DNA from: an uncultured Dehalococcoidia bacterium
GTDB lineage: Bacteria; Chloroflexota; Dehalococcoidia; Lucifugimonadales; JAAXIE01
Assembly: GCA_951813255.1 (NCBI GenBank)
Contig: OX638353.1
Coordinates: 124,001-188,000, forward strand
Length of the DNA stretch: 64,000 nt
Reading direction: 5' to 3'
In this document: piece after piece, positions 60,961 to 64,000 of the stretch
How the letters are laid out: each line of letters begins with the position of its first letter
Numbering within the stretch: the stretch's first letter is position 1
Made by a program: the position numbers and the translations under genes
The notes under the pieces: model-generated
Seen by the model: the letters and a program-made list of their open reading frames with translations, nothing else
The model's database searches: none
What the model was told of the DNA's origin: nothing

Positions 60961-62202
60961 GTGGACCTGATTATTCGCAACGCCAGCCTGCTGGACCGGC
61001 AGGGCATTTGGGATGTTGGCATCCAAGGCGACCGCATAGCTGCCGTCGAACAGCACATTTCCGAGCAGGGCACTGAGGAGTTTGACGCGGTGGGGCGCCT
61101 TGTGGCGCCGACGTATGTGAACGGCCACACCCACTTGGACAAGTGCAACCTTGGCGATGTGATGCGCCCCAACGAGACCTATAGCTTCCAGGAGTGCTTG
61201 GCCATTACTTGGGAGCACAAGCGGACCTACACCGTCGACGACATCGTGGAGCGCGCCAGCCGCGCCATTCGTGAGGGCATCTTGAACGGCACCACGGTGT
61301 TCCGCGTCTTTGCCGACGTCGATACCATCGGTGGCCTGCGTCCGCTGGAAGGAATAATCGCGCTGCGGGAGAAGTGGCGGGATGTGGTTCCCATCGAGGC
61401 CGTCGACTTCCCTCAAGAGGCCATCCTGCGGGACCCCGGCACTGCCGAGTTGATGGAAGAGGGCATGCGCATGGGGGCCGACGTCGTTGGCGGTCTCCCT
61501 TGGCATGAGCGCTTGGATGAGGATATGCGGGCCCATGTCGACTTCTGCTTCGACTTGGCCAAGAAGTACGACAAAGACATCCACATGCTGGCGGATGATA
61601 CTCTGAACCCTAACAGCCGTTCGTTAGAATATTTGGCTGCGCGCACCATCGCCGAAGGCTTCCAGGGAAGGGTGTCGGCCAGCCACTGCGAGGCCATCGC
61701 CGCCTACGACGAGTACCATGCCCACAAGGTGATGGACCTGGTGCAGGAAGCTGGCGTCAGCATTTCCAGCAACACCCACATCAGTCTCGCTCTATCGGGA
61801 CGCCTGCATCTGGAGCCAATTCCCCGTGGAATCACTCGTGCGAAGCAGATGTGGCAGAAGGGGGTCAACCTCTTCACCAGTCAGGACGACGTCAACGACC
61901 CCTATTACCCCTTCGGGCGCAACGACCAGCAGGAAGTAGCGGCGTACCTTTGCCACACGGCATTCATGACTTTTCCCGATGAAATCCGGGCTGTGTTCGA
62001 CTTCATCACTTACAACGCTGCCCGCGCCATGCGCCTGGAGGACTATGGCTGTGCGCCCGGGTGCCGGGCTGACCTCAACGTGCTAGCTGCGCCGACCATC
62101 CAACATGTTCTGCGACTGCAACAGCCGCCGGCATTGGTGCTGAGGGGGGGCAAGGCGCTCGCTCGCAACGAGTTGAGGCAGGAGCTTCTGCAGGACGCGT
62201 AG
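60961..62202 (+). CDS. Amidohydrolase, cytosine-deaminase-like (413 aa)
   Basis: Metal and catalytic residues are seen in PTYVNGHTHLDKCNLGDVM (HxH, about residues 55-57), RVSASHCEAIAAYDEYHA (His, about 241) and NLFTSQDDVNDPYYPFGRND (Asp, about 304). The N-terminal DLIIRNASLLDRQG and C-terminal ADLNVLAAPTIQHVLRLQQP give the composite beta-sandwich of cyclic deaminases and related amidohydrolases. GTG start with GGAGGGAG upstream. The position after the ACMSD-like gene suggests a further step in degradation of an N-containing ring, inference only. Confidence 0.82.
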   Translation: MDLIIRNASLLDRQGIWDVGIQGDRIAAVEQHISEQGTEEFDAVGRLVAPTYVNGHTHLDKCNLGDVMRPNETYSFQECLAITWEHKRTYTVDDIVERASRAIREGILNGTTVFRVFADVDTIGGLRPLEGIIALREKWRDVVPIEAVDFPQEAILRDPGTAELMEEGMRMGADVVGGLPWHERLDEDMRAHVDFCFDLAKKYDKDIHMLADDTLNPNSRSLEYLAARTIAEGFQGRVSASHCEAIAAYDEYHAHKVMDLVQEAGVSISSNTHISLALSGRLHLEPIPRGITRAKQMWQKGVNLFTSQDDVNDPYYPFGRNDQQEVAAYLCHTAFMTFPDEIRAVFDFITYNAARAMRLEDYGCAPGCRADLNVLAAPTIQHVLRLQQPPALVLRGGKALARNELRQELLQDA

Positions 62203-62228
62203 CTCATTGGGCAGCGGATAGCTTCGGT

Positions 62229-63278
62229 TTAGCGAAACTTGGGGGCGACCTGCTCGCTGAGCATCCGGAGAGACGCCACCATCTTCTCGCGGGGCATGAG
62301 GCTTCGGTGCGTCAGCATCAGGTTGCGTACACCGGCCTCGCGGAGGGCTGCGATCTGCTCGGCTACGCGACGGGGGGACCCCACCAGTTGTTGTGGGCTT
62401 TCGGGGTCTGGCTCGACGCCGTAACCGTCGCGGTCTAGTGGGACCGTCTGGGTGGGCATGGCGATGTCCTTCGGATTCCAGCGTTCTTGGATGTTTATGA
62501 GGTGCTCGGTGGCCCCGACGAAGGCGGGTATGAATTCGTCTAAGGCTTGGTCGTCGCTCTCGGCAAGGTGGGCCTCACGCCATACCCAGCACTGGTCCAG
62601 AAGGTTCTCGACCTCCTGGTCTGAGAAACCAGCCTCGCTTGCCGTGTCGGCATACAGGTTGAATACTCGAGCCAAGCCGCTATTGGCGCGTCCCCGGTAC
62701 AGAAGCGGCCGCCCAGCTCGGGCCATCTCCATGATGATGTTGTCGTCGATGCAGGCCCTAGGCAAGGGCGGGTGGGGCTTCTGGTAGGGGCGAGGACGGA
62801 CGGAGGGGAAGGATACCTGCCAGTATTTGCCGTTGTAGTGTACTTCGTCCTTGGTCCAGGCGGTTATCAGAAGGTCTTCGGCCTCACGGAGTTGCTCAAC
62901 GCCTTGGGCGGGAGTAGTGCCGAAGCCGACATATTCGAAGGTGTTGTAGGTGGCCCCACGACCCGTGCCCACTATGAGGCGTCCGTGGCTCAAATTATCC
63001 AGCACCGCGGTCTGGATTGCGAGGCGCACAGGGTGATGCAGGGCCATCTCCACGATGCCGAACCCCAGCAGCACCCGCTTGGTGCGTACTGCCATGGCAC
63101 TGGCCAGCATCAAGGGATCACCGTACACCACCTCGCCGGTGAAGTGGTGCTCGGCGAACCAGATGGCGTCGAATCCCAATTCCTCCACAAGCTCGGCCTC
63201 GAACATGCACTCGTCGATAGCCGCGGCATCGTTGGAGTCATCGAAGATCATGGGATAGAAGAAGTGGCCAAAGCGCAT
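62229..63278 (-). CDS. LLM-class flavin-dependent oxidoreductase (349 aa)
   Basis: GGGAGG precedes ATG at 63278 (MRFGHFFYPMIFDDSNDAAA). The bacterial-luciferase-like barrel is shown by FDAIWFAEHHFTGEVVYGDP, RTKRVLLGFGIVEMALHHPV, RLAIQTAVLDNLSHGRLIVG then TGRGATYNTFEYVGFGT, and LVGSPRRVAEQIAALREAGV. It resembles FMN-dependent monooxygenases that oxygenate small carbonyls. A frame extension to 63338 is poor protein. It is convergent with the amidohydrolase gene and divergent from the last molybdoenzyme gene. Confidence 0.85.
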   Translation of the reverse strand: MRFGHFFYPMIFDDSNDAAAIDECMFEAELVEELGFDAIWFAEHHFTGEVVYGDPLMLASAMAVRTKRVLLGFGIVEMALHHPVRLAIQTAVLDNLSHGRLIVGTGRGATYNTFEYVGFGTTPAQGVEQLREAEDLLITAWTKDEVHYNGKYWQVSFPSVRPRPYQKPHPPLPRACIDDNIIMEMARAGRPLLYRGRANSGLARVFNLYADTASEAGFSDQEVENLLDQCWVWREAHLAESDDQALDEFIPAFVGATEHLINIQERWNPKDIAMPTQTVPLDRDGYGVEPDPESPQQLVGSPRRVAEQIAALREAGVRNLMLTHRSLMPREKMVASLRMLSEQVAPKFR

Positions 63279-63412
63279 CCGGTCCTCCCTGCTCCTAGTG
63301 CAAAGCCCCATTATGGGCGGGGAGGGCCCGCTTAACAACCGGATATCTTGCTATACTGCCACAGTTGCCCTCCAACCAAATAACCGCCTCAAGCAGCATT
63401 AAGGAGAGGGTC

Positions 63413-64000
63413 ATGGTGCAAAGCTACATTGGCGCCCCCATCACGCGCAAAGAGGACGTCCGGTTCCTCACGGGGAAGGCTATCTATACCGATGACATCA
63501 AGGCGCACCATCTCCTGCACGCCGCCATACTGCGCAGCCCGCATCCTCATGCCCGCATACTTTCCATAGATTCCAGCCGGGCGCTGGAAATGCCCGGTGT
63601 GATTGCGGTATTCACGTTTCAAGACATTGCCGACACCGTGGAGCCCCGGCGCATACCCATTCGCGTCAGCACGAATCCGGAGCTGGAACCCTTCCTACAA
63701 TACCCGCTGGCCAGCGACAAGGTGCGCTTCGTCGGTGAAGCGGTAGCCGTGGTCGTGGCGGAGAGCCGCCCATTGGCCGAGGACGCGCTGGACCTGATTA
63801 ATGTGCGCTACGAGCCTCTGCCTCCAGTGGTGGACTTAGAGGACTCGCTCGCGGGCGGATCGCTGCTGTTTGAGGACCATGGAAGCAACGCAGTAGTGGA
63901 TTACACCATGGATATCGGCAACTACGACGAGGCTGTCCGCACTGCCGACTACACGCGTAAGGAGCGCTTCCGCTGCCACCGGCACACTGGCAACCCCATG
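63413..64000 (+). CDS. Xanthine dehydrogenase-family molybdopterin-binding subunit, N-terminal part (right edge cuts the gene)
   Basis: AAGGAGAGG before ATG at 63413. The 196 visible codons begin [20 protein letters not shown] and contain AAILRSPHPHARILSIDSSR, ADTVEPRRIPIRVSTNPELE and [12 protein letters not shown]. They align end to end with the first 200 residues of the gene at 51382 ([31 protein letters not shown] region, [10 protein letters not shown]). The two are close paralogues of the CoxL/XdhA hammerhead domain. The frame is open to the edge of the window, so the rest lies outside. Confidence 0.85.
   Translation, partial: MVQSYIGAPITRKEDVRFLTGKAIYTDDIKAHHLLHAAILRSPHPHARILSIDSSRALEMPGVIAVFTFQDIADTVEPRRIPIRVSTNPELEPFLQYPLASDKVRFVGEAVAVVVAESRPLAEDALDLINVRYEPLPPVVDLEDSLAGGSLLFEDHGSNAVVDYTMDIGNYDEAVRTADYTRKERFRCHRHTGNPM

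Noticed and set aside
59629..61584. 651-aa minus-strand frame opposite the two amidohydrolases
   Set aside because: It covers two genes with full motif sets on the other strand; the frame is open only because of their codon usage.

Overview
The window looks like a chromosomal segment of an uncultured Chloroflexota bacterium, most likely of the SAR202 / Dehalococcoidia type. This rests on gene content: RNase Y, YmdB-type phosphodiesterase, PHP phosphoesterase, PlsY and RecA close together, followed by many paralogous catabolic oxidoreductases (luciferase-like flavin monooxygenases, Rieske oxygenases, CoxL/XdhA-type molybdoenzymes, an enolase-superfamily enzyme, amidohydrolases, MmgE/PrpD). The placement is inference from memory of such genomes; no marker phylogeny was possible.

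Left third (1-21.4 kb), accessory and decayed. It opens with the end of a large thrombospondin-type-3 calcium-binding surface protein with a C-terminal membrane anchor. Then come a triple-XRE-domain DNA-binding protein, small membrane proteins, and a 5.8-10 kb zone of diverged duplications: two 146-bp modules, each beside a copy of the same HTH-type gene, one copy frameshifted and one broken at a G6 run. Small hypotheticals, a 5'-truncated hydantoinase B gene and a further hydantoinase B relic follow. Next are an IS5-like transposase, a cytosolic trypsin-like protease, a pentapeptide-repeat/FRG-domain gene interrupted by one in-frame TAG, an unknown helical protein, and a large serine recombinase whose 3' end runs into tRNA-Ile. 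This part looks like integrated mobile DNA with a possible conflict/defence cargo.

Middle (21.4-41 kb), mostly core. It holds a thioesterase, an A-type Fe-S carrier, a YgfZ-like protein, FabG with two MaoC-type dehydratase subunits, a cupin and a dihydropyrimidinase-like enzyme. The run rny-ymdB-PHP-plsY-zinc-finger membrane protein follows, then recA, tRNA-Arg, a relic of a haloalkane-dehalogenase-like gene, a GH15 glucoamylase-like enzyme, a tandem pair of metallo-beta-lactamase-fold hydrolases (one frameshifted), a D-cysteine desulfhydrase-like PLP enzyme, an acyl-CoA dehydrogenase and tRNA-Trp.

Right third (40-64 kb), catabolic. Genes include a D-2-hydroxyacid dehydrogenase, Gfo/Idh/MocA oxidoreductase, two LLM flavin oxidoreductases, a DUF1989 protein, an enolase-superfamily enzyme, two Rieske oxygenase alpha subunits, a bicupin, two CoxL/XdhA-type subunits (the second cut by the right edge), polysaccharide deacetylase, MmgE/PrpD and two amidohydrolases. 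Small selfish or regulatory units are interspersed: hicBA, an RHH protein with a perfect 13-bp operator, an HNH protein, and a DUF5678-retropepsin pair. Redox partners (ferredoxin/reductase, CoxM/CoxS) are absent from the window.

The most unusual non-coding structure is a family of intergenic repeats. A constant core, CGTA(G/T)CTG or its complement, is accompanied by short words repeated as doublets, and the word differs from locus to locus (TGTGACA at 43.4 kb, TGTCTCA at 46.8 kb, ATTGCAGA at 21.9 kb, CTGGAACAT at 6.9 kb).
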